DNA from: Sipunculus nudus
Lineage: Eukaryota > Annelida > Sipuncula > Golfingiida > Sipunculidae
Direction: 5' to 3'
Assembly (NCBI GenBank): GCA_026874595.1
Contig: CM049311.1
Span: 54,005,676 to 54,069,675 of the forward strand
DNA length: 64,000 nt
Made by a program: the position numbers and the translations under genes. Below the pieces are notes generated by a model, which was given only the letters and a program-made list of their open reading frames with translations, made no database searches and was not told the DNA's origin. Shown here one piece after another: positions 21,053-34,127 of the stretch (positions are counted from its first letter, which is position 1; each line of letters starts with the position of its first letter).

Positions 21053-23521
21053 AACAAGGCCTACAAGCCTAATGCGAACCTGTGCATTGGGAACTACACC
21101 AGGTATAATGCTTCAATGCTGGACCATTACTTTTCATGTATATGAACAATGCAAGTACTAAACATTTTGAATAAGAAACAATTACACAAACATCACTGCT
21201 CAATTTTTTCTGGCATGGATGCACACAACACAAAAATGATTGTAGCTGGCACCACCAGTCTTGTATACAATGAAGCTATCAGAGAGATACACATGCCAAT
21301 TTTCAGACAGATATATCAAACCCCTCCTGAGAAATAAGCAGGGACACAAATCGTGTAAAAATTATTGTAGGTGACACCACCAGTCTTGTATACGACAAAG
21401 CTATTTGATATGTATAAATATGCCCAATTTCAGGCTGATGTATCCAATTCTTCTGTAGAAATAAACAGGCACATACACTGTGCAAATGTCAATGTACGTG
21501 GCACCACCTGTCTTGTAAATGAGAAAGCCATCAAAGACACACAGACAGGTCAAAATATCAGTCCAATACATCAAACTTCGCAAAAGTTTGATGCACTGGG
21601 CTGACAAGGTTTAGGTGAGTAAGGCAGTTGCCCCCAAGTGACCAGTGACAAATTGCTGCCTCAAGCTACTGCACTGAGTAAACTCTTGACCTGCACCTGG
21701 CTAGACTGAGTGAACTTTTGACCTGTACCTGGCTGCACTGAGTGAACTCTTGACCTGTTGCATAATCTGACACAGTTGGCAGTCTGCCAAAGCTATAAAT
21801 CGATTCAGGCTGAACTTTGGAGCCAAATATGATCCAGTGAGCAGTCTGCCAAAGCTATAAATAGAATGCAGCTACTGCACTGAGTGAACTCTTGGCCTAT
21901 ACCTGGCTGCACTTCTTCCAATCCTGGCACTGTGCCAAAACTATTTATAGAGCTGACATCATCTTGGTTAATGGCCAACATCAAGGCACTGGCAATCTGC
22001 CAATGGTAAACCAAGTGCTGCCATCTGAACACAAAAGTGGTCCCTACTTGAAATAACTTTGAAATTTATTTTCCCAATACAAAATGCTTTTCAGCTGACT
22101 TTTTATAAAAAAGACATCAGGAATATATGTAAAATTATTACGGATGCATACTGAATGCAAAATTAAAATACAAATATATCTCACTGATGGCAAATTTTTG
22201 AATTAAGTTGAGTAGGGATACCAATAATTTATAATCCACGTTCAGTTGTCTTTATACCTCCAAAGAGAGCTAAATATCCATGATTGTAACATTGCCTGGT
22301 GTGATGAATAACTTACATCATAAATCTAGATTTTTTAAAAGCTTTTAAAAAAACTTTCTTGTCAATATTAACAAAAGATAACCTGAAATCTAAATGTCTA
22401 GTGGCATGATGTAATAGATGCTGATAAACTGGTGCCAGGCTAGATGTAACAGCATGACACAGCTAACATATATGGTAAAATGACTCAATTAAATCTCCAT
22501 AATTCAGCCAAAAATCATTCATGTGGAACCATTAATGACAATTATTATAAGAATTATTGTAGGGATTATTCTTGTAAAATATTTAACAAACTGGCTTCAG
22601 TGGCATCAGTCGAAAAAAAGTTTCGCAGGTTTATAACTCATATAGGAAGATACAGCAAACTGGCTAAGTTCAGCTTCCAGTAACTCAGCCAAAAAGGACT
22701 GAACCAAAACTATTTGAACAAACTTGAATTATCAACATCTGAGGATAATTAATGTGCGAGATTTAAGAATTTGGCCCATTGGTTTTTGAGAAGAAGATCT
22801 TTGTAGCCACTGAGCTTAAATGGGCTGTTATGGCATATGATTAAATTCAGCTTCCCATAACTTAGCCAAAAGTCACTGAAAAGAGACAATTTGAACAAAT
22901 TTCAGAAAGCACTACCCTAGGATCATTTCTGTGCGATATTAAACATTTTGGCCATACGGTTTCAGAGAAGAAGTTTTTTGTAGCCCTCGGTGTGATATAG
23001 GCACTGTTGACCCCGTACAAAAAAGGCCGATGCAGGTGGCGCCACCAATACCTCAATTTCAGATATGACCTATGTGACCAACATTGGCATTAAATTTGGT
23101 GATGATAGCTACAGCCGTTTCTGAGATTTAAATTTTAATATGCTTTTTTGCACAGTTAACAAAGTTTAACCTATTTTAACTCTGCCAAAAATCTCCGAAC
23201 TGGAACCATTCGAACAAACTTGAGAAAGATTGTTCCAGGGATCATTTCTGTAAAATACTGGACAATTTGGCTGGACAGTTTCGGAGAAGAAGATTTTTAA
23301 AGCTTTTTTAGCTTTTTCCCTATAAAATCTAAGAAAATGCAGTTAGAAAAAAAAAATAAACAAAATCCGATATAGTTTTTTGGATGACTGATTATTTGCA
23401 AAACATTTGGTGATGCTAGCTCCTGCCGTTTTTGAGATAGCTATGGTTAACGTACAGACGACGCACGACGCACGACAGACGACACACGACGGACGACGCC
23501 GCACCATCGCATAAGCTCACA
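21053..23521 (+). repeat. Composite dispersed repeat, copy 1 (about 2.5 kb)
   Basis: It starts CAAGGCCTACAAGCCTAATG and is matched closely by 61738 onward. The order of modules is as follows. A head leads in. Three or four modules of about 130 bp carry a GTGGCACCACC-type core (21245-21600). A 40-bp tandem of GCACTGAGTGAACTCTTGACC follows (21660-21960). Modules with TTTGAACAAACTTGAGAAAG and AGAAGAAGATTTTT (22680-23330) come next. The tail is GACGACGCACGAC clusters with CATCGCATAAGCTCAC. The palindrome GGTGGCGCCACC is at 23035-23046. No coding capacity or terminal inverted repeat was seen, so the class is unknown. Confidence 0.7.
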
Positions 23522-23559
23522 GGTTCGCTAAAAAGATTGAATTTATAAAATAGTCAGGG

Positions 23560-23838
23560 GTTACAGTCCGAGTGGTCATCATACCTGACTATCGTTCACG
23601 CTGCATGGGAGGTGCGGGTGCGAATCTGACTGAGCAGGTTTCCCTCAAATGAATGGGAATATTACCGGATGGCTGGAACTAGCCCAAGGGAGGTCCTCTG
23701 GATGGTTAGACCATCAGGGGAGTGGGGATTGCAGGCTGTGTGATCACCACAGCCGGTCTCTCCGGGAAGAAGCGGTGGCGTACCACTGTGTGTGTCTTAA
23801 CCAGTGTTGCCTGGCCGACGGTAACACCAAGGATATTA

Positions 23839-23881
<43 letters not shown>
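23560..23881 (+). mobile_element. tRNA-Ser/Leu-like SINE with (AT)n tail
   Basis: The A-box-like GTCCGAGTGGTC (23566-23577) resembles class II tRNAs. The B-box variant GGTGCGAATCT (23617-23627) lies about 40 nt later. A body of about 210 bp ends directly in an (AT)n tract. The head is too imperfect to be a functional tRNA. It abuts the tail of the composite repeat. Confidence 0.55.
23840..23881. repeat. (AT)n microsatellite, tail of the SINE
   Basis: About 21 AT units, then ACACACAC. Confidence 0.95.
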
Positions 23882-23889
<8 letters not shown>

Positions 23890-26000
23890 TGAGTATATGT
23901 ATAGAAATGAAATGGGGAAGTTAAAGCGCTCATGCAATACCGCTTTTGCATCTAAGCGTCACCTATTTTTTAAACTTAAACCGATATAGATGTTATAAAT
24001 ATTAATCGTTTACTATAAAAAGCAGCTTGAAAATCACATATCAGTTCATTGCGAAGTATATTCCGCTATCCATGTTTTTGACCTGTTCTTTTTTACGATA
24101 AAAATAGGGCCCAAGGACCCAAAGCTCACTTGCGAATCGTTCTGTCTGATTAAATTGTTTTATTTTATACAGGAAACTTTTTGATATATAATAGTCGATA
24201 ACCATTTGAAAAACCGGAAGAGATTTGTTATAGAATATAGGGAGTTCAGGGATAAATTATCTATAATATTGAACAATTTGCCAATATGAGATATGTAAAT
24301 CAGTCATAAATCTCCAGTAAAGGTAAAAACGTTGCTTGATCACAGAGATATTAAAGAGCAAAGTTTCACTTCTCTAGTGGCATGTACTATATGCCTGAAC
24401 ACCAGCTGATCACACTTTAATGACTGCTAAGATTTGAAAACAAAACACAGTACATCATAAAATCATATTTAATGCAAATAAAAATCACCTTGCAAAGTAC
24501 TTTTACCAAGAAATGAATAAATGTTATAAAATAAGGTGTCCTAACAAAAGACTTTATTGAGGGTTTCGGGACTGTCTTAGGAGTCTGTATAGAAATATGT
24601 GTGTATAGAAATATCTGTTAAGCTACGGAAGGCCCCTTAGCATTTTATAATCAACTAAATAATTCATACTTTGCGTGTTCAGTTTTGACATAATTTTTTT
24701 TAACATTCATATATTTTTATTTTGATCTTTGTTCAATTTACAAGAAAAAAAAACTACATGTTGAGTTGTTATCAATAAAGTTTTCTATTCAATGTAGGCC
24801 ATAAATTAAAACAATGTTCAAAATGGAATGTTTTGTGTATTTATTGGCTGAGAAATATCCATGGAGAAATAAATATATAAATGTATAAAATATTACAACC
24901 TTTATACAACCACCAAGACTGGGAAAAATCCTAAAGGTGTCATTTACACTACGGAGTATGGATTAACTTAATATTCATGGTATAAAAAACCGGTCTGAGG
25001 GCAGCAAGTTGGTTAATATTGAGGCAAACCGGAACCAATATTGACACACACTGAAGAGAGCGCCTTTAACCCTTAAAATATAATCCGTTAAGGCCTCATT
25101 AACAAAACAAAATTATTCAGAATGAGAAATCAATATGGTTGCAAGAAAACACAGTAATCCAACAACAATAAAAGGATAGAAAAGCACAAGCTGCAAACGA
25201 ATATAATGGGAGATGTATACATATTTCCAGATTTTGTCATCTCTAAAGAAACAATTGTTTATACTCACAAAAACTGGAAAATAATAAAAATAATAATTTT
25301 ATTCCACCACAAGTAATACTGAGAGTTAACTGATCAGATCTAATCGATACCATAAGTGTGAAAAATTAACTTAGGAAAACTTTCAATAGTCCGTTTCACC
25401 ACCTGCTGTCCGCCTGTTTTTTTTTTTTTTTGTTATTTTTTTTGTAGATGTTCTTTAAAGGCTTTATTTTCCAATAATAGAAAACTGCATATGAAAGTGA
25501 CAACCAGATATGTAAATTAAGCATTTTACAATAAATCATAAGTTTATGTTTCACAGCTTTTAAGTCTCTTCACAATGATCTTGCAGATATGTGACCATGA
25601 ATGATAAGCAACATTGTTTTAGCTTTTTATATTTTATAGAATGTTTACATGACACCGACCAACAAGCAGCTTTCATTTGAGGCTGTTTTGCATGTGACCA
25701 ATGACCTTGACCGCCATAAGTGGGTCTGATATGTTGTGAAAGTAGACTGATTTCTCATATTTTAAATAGTTCTGTTTCTTAAATAAGGTGTAAGATAGGA
25801 ATTTATTTACCTTGTTGAGAATTAGGTCCTTTAATCCTCTACTTTAAACTGTATTTGTTTCACTTGAAAAGTAACTAATCAAAATTTTCATAGCAAAAAA
25901 CAGGTGGACATGAGGGGATGAAACGGATTATAGCTAATGACAAAAATAAAAGGGCCTTAAGCAGCAGTTTGGTAATATTAAAGGAACACTCAGGAAAAAA
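23882..26000. other. Anonymous sequence with dispersed-repeat relics
   Basis: GGGCCCAAGGACCCAAAGCT followed by CACTTGCGA (24108-24136) is a recognisable repeat border. ATGTGACCAATGACCTTGAC at 25692-25711 recurs at 46817-46836. A T15 run is at about 25417. No exon was recognised. Confidence 0.4.
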
Positions 26001-26028
26001 CATAACACACACACAAACACACACACAC

Positions 26029-26086
<58 letters not shown>
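26001..26086. repeat. Compound (CA)n-(AT)n microsatellite
   Basis: Interrupted CA units to 26030, then about 27 AT units. Confidence 0.95.
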
Positions 26087-26090
<4 letters not shown>

Positions 26091-26515
26091 GAGAAAGTCC
26101 TGAAACCTTTACAGATGATAAATTGAGAAATCAAAAAATTGATCAGACCCAAGTAATACAACAGTTATATGACTGAGGAAAAACCAGCAATCTGAAGATC
26201 AGGAAACAATAAGTCAAACTGGGTTAAAAATTAAGCCATTGGTCACTGACTCTCCATGTACACTGAGGCCCCATACATTCAAACAATCCATTTCAGAAGT
26301 TGTCTGTAATGATCATGAAGAACTCGTTCATCAAAATGTCATCAAACTTCACAGGATGTGATGAATGTATCTGGGGAGAACCATGCTTTTACTTTAATTT
26401 AACGATTGAAGATGCCACTGAAGAATGTTTGAATACGCTCAAATGACTGTTAATTTAAAATGATGAGTATCTACTATAACAAACCCTCATAAAATTGTTT
26501 AAAACTAAGATAACA

Positions 26516-26529
26516 CCCCCCCCCCCCCC
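26516..26529. repeat. C14 homopolymer
   Basis: An uninterrupted C run of 14. The neighbouring open frames on both strands are artefacts of it. Confidence 0.9.
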
Positions 26530-26699
26530 ACGAAAAATAAATCCAAGTGAAATGCTTTCACCAAAATCAATATTTGTGCAAAATGAAGTGAGAATTCATA
26601 CGACCGTGACCCATTATGTCCGAGTTCAACGGAAAGGGCACAACCAGTGCCAAAATACCATATTGTCTGAAATGATTCTGAAAAATTGGTTGGGCCGAT

Positions 26700-27012
26700 A
26701 TACTTCAGAATTGACAAGATGACAGGTATATAGATGCACGTACTTTCATTTGTTTTATTAGTTACACCAGGACTACATAATAGGCCACAACGTTCAGAAG
26801 AATGCAATTTTTATGGGCCCATAATACACAAAATGCACATAAAATCACCAAAAATTATGTGACATTCTTTGTCCAATTTACACTTTATATACACAGTTGG
26901 AAGCTTCTGTCCTGAAAAAAAAGGAACTAGTTTTAACAGACAGATGACGGAGGCCAGACGAGAGACTGACGCGACACCATGGCTTTAGCGCAGAAGTGAG
27001 CTGAAAAGGGCA
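26700..27012 (+). repeat. Dispersed repeat fragment with degenerate GACGGACGAC tail
   Basis: It ends in GACAGATGACGGAGGCCAGA and CGAGAGACTGACGCGACACC ATGGC, a decayed version of the tail at 23455-23521. The left border is uncertain. Confidence 0.4.
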
Positions 27013-27226
27013 TTATCCAGTATGTAGTGATCTATTCCGGTTCCTGTTTTTCTAAGGATGAACACAAGATGGCACTTAGAAGTAGGAGCGTTATTGCCGT
27101 AATTTATATGAAGACATTTTTTGCGGCACCGTATTTTTCACTTTTCTTGGAACCAGTCTATAAGCATTTCAATTGATTTTAGAACTATACCTAGATGACA
27201 AAAGGCCCAACTGTCTTTTTTGGATG

Positions 27227-27341
<115 letters not shown>

Positions 27342-27344
27342 TGA

Positions 27345-29450
27345 ACAATGCAAACTACGTGTGTACATATTTCATAAACGTATTCTGAAGTGGTCGTATC
27401 TTTACTTATTTAGAAAATATCCCATTAGAGATACTCTGCGATAAGGACCTACGTTTGTATAGCATGTTACGTTGTTCTGAGACCATCTGGTGAGTTATAA
27501 TTTCAATTTCTGCACGACTACAATGCGTTGTTCAAGAAGTCTTTCCCGGAAGCCAAATAATATTTGGCCTTTTTCATTTATGCCTACCGTTGGGAGTTTA
27601 AATTTTTAGGTGCTGAAAGTTGTGCTTTCATCCTGTAACTCAAAGAAAATGGATCACACCGACCTATATTCAGAATCCTTGAAAAATCTGTCAGCTTGTC
27701 AAGTGTACAGATATAAATTGTGACCTACTAAACATAGACTGCATGACAGCTGTTATCTGTCATCATAACAAGATCAGAAATTTGCACATGATATACTAAT
27801 ACCGCCAGTCGTCTAAAGCAGCTAATTTTTTTTCAAAGATCAGTTAGCATTCCGTATTTCATGACAAGTTTTCAACCTGTTCCTTAGAAATCTAGCCTTT
27901 TTTATATAGATTTTACCGGAATTGTGGCTTTTAATTTTAGCTTATACGTATTTTCGCTGCGTAACTCGAAGAATATATAAAACACTGGCCGAATTTTCGT
28001 TCGCCCTGCTGACGTTTACCAATGGCTGTAATCAACCTTCCTTAAAATACATGTGGAATGGGCAACAATAGATAATTTGCATACTGCATATATTTTAGAG
28101 TCCTCCAAGATCAATGAGCGTTCTGAAATCCATAAGAATTCACCCCCCCCCCACCCCCCCCCCCGCCACCACAAGGTTGTTTTTACGGAATTTTAAAGAA
28201 GTCTAAACACACTTTCGCCCCTTAACTTCGAGAATATAATTATTTCAAAGTGACGTAAGTTTTTTTTTTTTCACATACGACCTATCAAGACCTGTCAGCA
28301 AACGAACTTTCTTGGCCTCAAGGCTAAGATACGTCAACTTAAAAAAAGAAGAAAATAGACAGCAGGTGGCGCCACCAATCTCCTGCAGCAGCTAAAATTA
28401 TCCAAGATCCATTAGCTTTTCGAAGTTCATGACAGTCTATGTGGCTCTTTCTTAGATATCTGGTTGTTTGCAAGAATTTATACGCAGGAGCCCAAAAATA
28501 TGAGGAACTGAAATGTGCATTTAGAGTCCATAACTCAGAGAATGCAGGTCACAGTGACCAAAGTTACGTGACCTAAGTTTTCCATCGAAGACCTTTAAGG
28601 ACGTGTCAGCATTTAAAGTTTAAACTCCCTGGGTTCAACAGATATGATTTGTCCCTGCTTCACTGATGACGGTAATCTGTCAAGTACAAATGCAAATAAA
28701 AATGTGTAAATACAAACATTTTAGGTAGTGCCATCATAAGAAGCATTCCAGTTTCATAAAAATCCATTTAGCCATTCCTGAGGTTTACAAACAAGAATCA
28801 TGGTTCATGAGGTGCGGAAACGACTTGGAGAATATATGTTACACTCTACTGGCCAATATTTGTTTTTGTTTCCTCAAAGGACCATCAGTACGTGAAGTTT
28901 GTAATTCCTGGGCATCATGGTTAGGATTTTCGCCCTGTTCACGAACGGACAGACGGCTAGACAGAAGAAGAAAAAGGGCCCTAACTAAGGCTCCAAAGAC
29001 TTATAGTCAGCTGAGCGTAATGAAAATACATCGTATTGTTACATATAGAATAAATGTATGTTGACTTTGGCAAGAAGATTTTTTCAGGCAGCTTCACATT
29101 CCTGGCCAGCTTAGGCATATTACCGAATATTAAAAGAAATATGCAATCAAAGAAAAATTTAACCTATAGAATAAATTGTTTTAAAAATGTATAATTATAA
29201 GAAGTGTTACTAAATAAATAATGAAACCCGCAATGTGCAGCTTTATTTAGCAATAAACGATATTTAAATCTTAATCAGTAAAAAGAAATTTACCTTCATG
29301 TCAATAAATGTAGGGGCGTATCTTTGTCTTTGTGGGGAAGCCCTCGCGCGATGTAATTCTACTTTATACTTTGAGAGTGGTTTAAATTAGGAGACACGAT
29401 CAGAACAGTATTGTTGAAACGAGAGATGCCCTAGTAACCCTATACGCTCT
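27345..29450. repeat. Dispersed-repeat-derived sequence
   Basis: Repetitive-style phrases (GTAACTCGAAGAATATATAA, CATAACTCAGAGAATGCAGG) recur with about 500-bp spacing. The palindrome GGTGGCGCCACC is at 28365-28376 and an interrupted C tract at 28142-28164. No exon was recognised. The tail at 28940-28990 (ACGGACAGACGGCTAGACAG) is the GACGGAC-type border again. Confidence 0.45.
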
Positions 29451-29459
29451 TTTAGAAAG

Positions 29460-30700
29460 GCCCATATTTAATGACATGCTACATGGGTGGCACCACAAGT
29501 CCTGTCTAACGAATAAAGCAACCAAGGTGAGGCCCTAACCTTGCTGACCTTTCTGATGCAAAAATTCTAAAGAGTCCATATATCACCTTAGGAGTTATAA
29601 TAGTATCCGCCAAAACAGAGTAGCCCTTGGAGAGCTTTATAACATACAAAAAAATGGTGGCGCCACCTGCATCCATGTTTGCACAGTGTCCATCTGTTCG
29701 TCTGCCTTGGGTTAAAATCACTCATATCTCTGCAGTGACTTGACTAATTCACCTGAAATTTGGCATGCGTATACATCCTGGATAGCTTTTCTGATTTTGT
29801 GACAGGTGGCGCCACCTACATTCACGTTTACGCTGCAGACATCCAAGCTCATATCTCGGGAACCGTTTGACCGATCAGGAAATTTTTTTTGCACAAATGT
29901 AGCCCTTGAGAGCTTTATAACATACACAAAAAATGGTGGCGCCACCTGCAACCATGTTTGCACAGTGTCCATCTGTTTGTCTGCCTTGGGTTAAAATCAC
30001 TCATATCTCTGCAGTGACTTAACTAATTCACCTGAAATTCGGCATGCGTAAACATCCTGGATAGCTTTTCTGATTTTATGACAGGTGGCGCCACCTACAT
30101 TCACGTTTACGCTGCAGACATCCAAGCTCATATCTCGGGAACCGTTTGACCGATCTGGAAAATTTTTTTGCACAAATGTAGCCCTTGGAGAGAGCTTTAT
30201 AACATACGCAAAACTGGTGGCGCCACCTACAGCCATTTTTGCACAGCTCCTGTCTGTTTGTCTGCCATGGGATAAAATCACCCATATCTCGGCAGTGGTT
30301 TGACATATCTGGCTAAAATTTTGCAGGTTTATACATCCCCGACAGCTCTCTTGATTTTATGACAGGTGGAGCCACCTGCATTTTAGTTTATGCAGCAGAC
30401 ATCCAAGCTCATATCTTGGGAACCGTTTGACCGATTGGGCCAAAGTTTTGCATGTGTATAGTTCTCACATAGCTCTTTATCATACGCAAAACTGGTGCCG
30501 TCACCTGCAACCATTTTTGCTCAGCGTCCATCTGATTGTCTGCCACGGGCTAAAATCACTCATATACATGTAGTGGTTTGACTTATCTGCCTTAAATTTT
30601 GCATATGTATACAACTGGGACGGCTTTCTGGATTTTGTGGTAGGGGGGCAACCTTCATACACAATTTGGCTGCAGACATCCATGCTAATATGCAACACTT
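29460..30700. repeat. 280-bp dimeric tandem repeat around GGTGGCGCCACC
   Basis: Cores lie at 29656, 29805, 29935, 30084 and 30216, with degenerate ones at about 30364 (GGTGGAGCCACC) and 30494. Same-phase cores are 279-281 bp apart. Each 280-bp unit has two halves, each with one core. Shared phrases include CATATCTCGGGAACCGTTTG and ACATCCAAGCTC. The central copies are the most alike and the outer ones decayed, as expected from unequal exchange. The minus-strand frames here are repeats of each other, not genes. Confidence 0.9.
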
Positions 30701-31799
30701 CACTCTATTTCCCCTTGCCACTTAATCCATGCCTCAAATTCACCCGTTCCACTCTGATTTAGGCGGATACACGTAGTCGCTTGTCGACTACCCGTATTCT
30801 AGTTTTCACTTTGTTTTTAGTGGAAGTGATAGGGAGGTAGACTCATTAAATGAAAAATAAGATATGTTGAACAACAATTTGTAGATGCTATCACCAGGCA
30901 TATGCATAAGCTATGCAAAAGGAGATCTATGGTTTTGACAATTCTATTATAGGGACATTATCAGGAGCAATATTTTGCCTACTCTTCCACACTGACAGTT
31001 CAGTTTTGCTTTAAACAAAAGTTTACCAGCAAAAACCTCCCAGCATACAGGCTCAGTACCTCGCATACAGCGCTTTAGCACCTTGTTATGGCTCTGATTG
31101 TTGGTAAACACAGTCCACGTTTGTTTGTTTACCAAACAATCCCGCTTGACCGGAGGTCCGAATATGAGCCGCAACACGTCATGTTTCAGCCAACAGGAAC
31201 ATATATTTCATTTTTTGGGGGGCCAAGAAGTCAGGAAATCTCTAGACTGACACGTGATGTTGCCCAACGATGCATACGTTGTATTTATGTTTACACCTGT
31301 GATCGCGCACGGGCCACTGTTTTTAACACTTGTTTACCGGAATAAGCAAATGGTTACAAGGAAATAGTTTGGCAGGTACCAATTCATTTTAAAGGGAAGA
31401 GGCTATTTTTCGTGTTAATTCAACATGTTTATAGGTGATTGGGCCCCTTTAAATTAATCCATCCTGCATGCGAAATATGTTTGTATAATTTCTTACTATA
31501 AAAGCCAAATTAGGATGAAGGGTGTTGTAACAGTATACTCCTCAATTTAAATTAGTTAAGTCTGTGTACGTACAAATGCTTCACAGAAATCGATCGGTTT
31601 GTTATTGGGTCACAGTGCTCCTAAATGGACATGGTAGTCATTATTTAATTCTGACATTAATTGATAAGAACAAGACGACCAGAGGTCACGCGCCTGCTGA
31701 AAAAACTCTGACCCTGAATGGAAGGGAGATAACTAGAACATGTCATAAAATGACAAAGAGAAAGAAAATGAGCCATTGTTTGTAAAGATAGACAAAATT
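30701..31799. other. Anonymous non-coding sequence
   Basis: No gene was recognised. The phrase AATGGAAGGGAGATAACT at 31718-31735 looks like a dispersed-repeat word. Confidence 0.4.
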
Positions 31800-32760
31800 A
31801 CGATGGAAATAATAATTTGACGTGTTTTCATGACCTTCACCTTAAACTTTGACCTATTTAAAATACAAATATAGCTTCACGATATTGTTCTGATATATGA
31901 TATGTGAAAGTTACAAAGTGATTCCTGATAAACTGTGGCCTGCAGAATGCTATATAACAGAGACAAGAACCAACAAAAAGGCAACATGGAGGACAACTGA
32001 AAAACAGGCAAACATAATGACAAAGTAACATAAAGTTGAGACCAGTTGACAAGACTAAGTTATGTTAAAGGCAAAGGTTAAAAAATTGAGCCAAAGTGTG
32101 TACAAGAATTAAGAAACTTATAAGGAAAATAAAATTTTTAAGGGTTTTGAAGTGACAGGCATACTGACAAAGTGAAACAAAGTTGTGACCAGATGACTTG
32201 AACAAGTTATGAAAAAGACCCAGAGGAAGAAAATAGGCTATAGTTTATGTAATTAAGGTTTATAGCTTCGGAGATATGGCCTAAAATGATACGATGTAGT
32301 GTTTCGAGTGCAGCACTGCCTAGCGGCCATATCTCAAAAATGAAACATCTCCTTCGAGGCATTAGTGTATGACATAAGATATAAAAGTTTCAAAATGATT
32401 TCTACAAACATGTGGCCTGTAGAATGCTTTTTGTAAGACGCAAAAACCAGCAAGCAGGAGAAATGGAGAACAACTGAAAGACAGAGAGACAAACATACAG
32501 ACAGACAAGTGACACAAAGTTGGACCAAAAGGACAATATTGACAAAGTTATGATTAAAATAATATTACGACTTTTTTATGACCTTAACCTTTGACCTATG
32601 TTGAACAAAAACAATAGGCTTCCAGTACTATTGACTTTCAATCAGCCCTGTAAGTTTCAGATCGATTGGTCAAGAATTGTTGCCAGGAGAGTACTGACAA
32701 AACAACAAACACACACACAAACACACAAACAGATATACGCAACTGACCAACATGCTTGCC
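31800..32760. repeat. Dispersed repeat cluster (GACCTT..CTTTGACCTAT family)
   Basis: ATGACCTTCACCTTAAACTTTGACC at 31829-31853 and ATGACCTTAACCTTTGACC at 32579-32597 start related modules. Each has a later companion phrase (GTGGCCTGCAGAATGC at 31935, GTGGCCTGTAGAATGC at 32411) and an AACAACTGAAA/GACAAACATA part. GACCTTGACCTTTGACC-type words are frequent in mollusc repeats. Confidence 0.55.
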
Positions 32761-34100
32761 GAAATCGAAGATTTCACGCAAGCAATAAAAATAACATCTG
32801 ACTGTAAAATTTCTGTTTACAAGTAAAAACCTCAGTGTTTGAATAAAAATATAAATAATCACTTGCATTTCCATGATTTATGCGTCTTTCACGTTAGCAC
32901 TAACAGTACAGAATATGTGAAATTAAACGCAACACATGAATATTTGACATATATTTTACATTGATCCACAAAATTTACGCAAGGGATACTGATAATAAAC
33001 ACCTATATCAAAAAGTTATACAACCTTTATACAAATATAAACGTTGCACAGTAAGTTCCATAACGGTTATATTTGTTCACATATACCGATACGTAGTTTT
33101 GAACTATGCTTATAAAGAAATTATGCAAACTACGCCACTAGAAACATAAGGTTATCGGAGACAGACATACACATAACAATATTTTTGCTGATAAACGTCA
33201 GACGTAAATTACTTCAAGATGTCCACACGAGTGATAAATTTGCACAGTTTTATTAGTAACCACTCATTCTTCCTTTAAGCACCTTTCTTAAGACACATAC
33301 ACACAGAAATTTTGACGACCTTTTAATAAATGTAAAGGTGAAACAGGACCTGGAATCCTGAATGTGTATCCATGCAGCTAATTTTGCCAAATATTTGCAA
33401 TACGAGCTGCAAATTGAGGCTGTCGCTTCATGCAGAGTTACCTATCGTTTCTTAAGTATTACGAGTTTTTAGGGTCAAGTGGTAAAAAATAAACCACATT
33501 TTGCATCCAGGTGACTTTTTCCAGGTGATTAAGGAAACTTGGTTTGGTTTGACCTGTGACAGCATCGGTATTCACAAACTGTTGTCGAGCCCGTTCAGTA
33601 TCTACTGCGCATGTGCATGCAGGCACGTGACCTGGGTACCCCGGCCTTTACGGGTTCTCTAGCTTCATATACCTTGCTTTTTAAAATATTGATTTTAAAC
33701 GTTTATGTCAACAGTTAGAGCCCGGACACATCATCCAGCATATTAGCTAAACAGGCTTCTTGTCTTGGTACTTGTGTACTAACGTGTTACACTTACTTTG
33801 AGTTACAGGTCGCGTATACTTGTGTACCTGGCGAATCAGCTGATTAACTAACAGCGTTGGTCCGGTTCCAATTCTAACCACAAACTATATTTAACACCGA
33901 GATGTTATACTAAGTGGAATGAAAGAAACCCGGGTTATCGGTGACGGGGATGAGATATCATTTTTTATATATGTCATGGTAGGGCCGTAAGCATGCCATT
34001 AAAGTATCATTAACCCGGCACTAAATGAAGCCGTTACGAGTATGACATTAGGTACGCATTGTGGGTGGATAAAAAGCCTCGTTTAACCGATAAATTATAC
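32761..34100. other. Anonymous sequence
   Basis: No exon was recognised. GC rises around 33540-33900, where the motif pair below lies. Confidence 0.35.
33606..33629. promoter_or_regulatory. NRF1-like site plus CACGTG E-box
   Basis: TGCGCATGTGCA (33606-33617) is one base off the NRF1 palindrome, and CACGTG follows at 33624-33629. Both are common in CpG-type promoters. No transcript can be assigned. Confidence 0.2.
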
Positions 34101-34108
34101 TTAGCTGT

Positions 34109-34127
34109 GATCAAAGGAAGATCAAAG
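34109..34127 (+). promoter_or_regulatory. Paired TCF/LEF-type sites
   Basis: TGATCAAAG (34109-34117) and AGATCAAAG (34119-34127) lie in the same orientation, one helical turn (10 bp) apart. Both match the W-GATCAAAG core bound by TCF/LEF, the nuclear effectors of Wnt. Notum is a Wnt target in other animals and starts 15 kb away on the minus strand with these sites upstream. Single WGATCAAAG words also occur at 40198, 45692, 46065 (inverted) and 61458 (inverted). Confidence 0.35.

Noticed and set aside
23566-23627. Functional tRNA gene
   Set aside because: A- and B-like boxes are present, but no cloverleaf closes and the B box is imperfect. It sits in a SINE body with an AT tail.
29506-30306. 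Minus-strand frames sharing VGGAT and YVIKLS segments
   Set aside because: They are translations of successive copies of the 280-bp repeat, open in several overlapping frames at once, so not genes.
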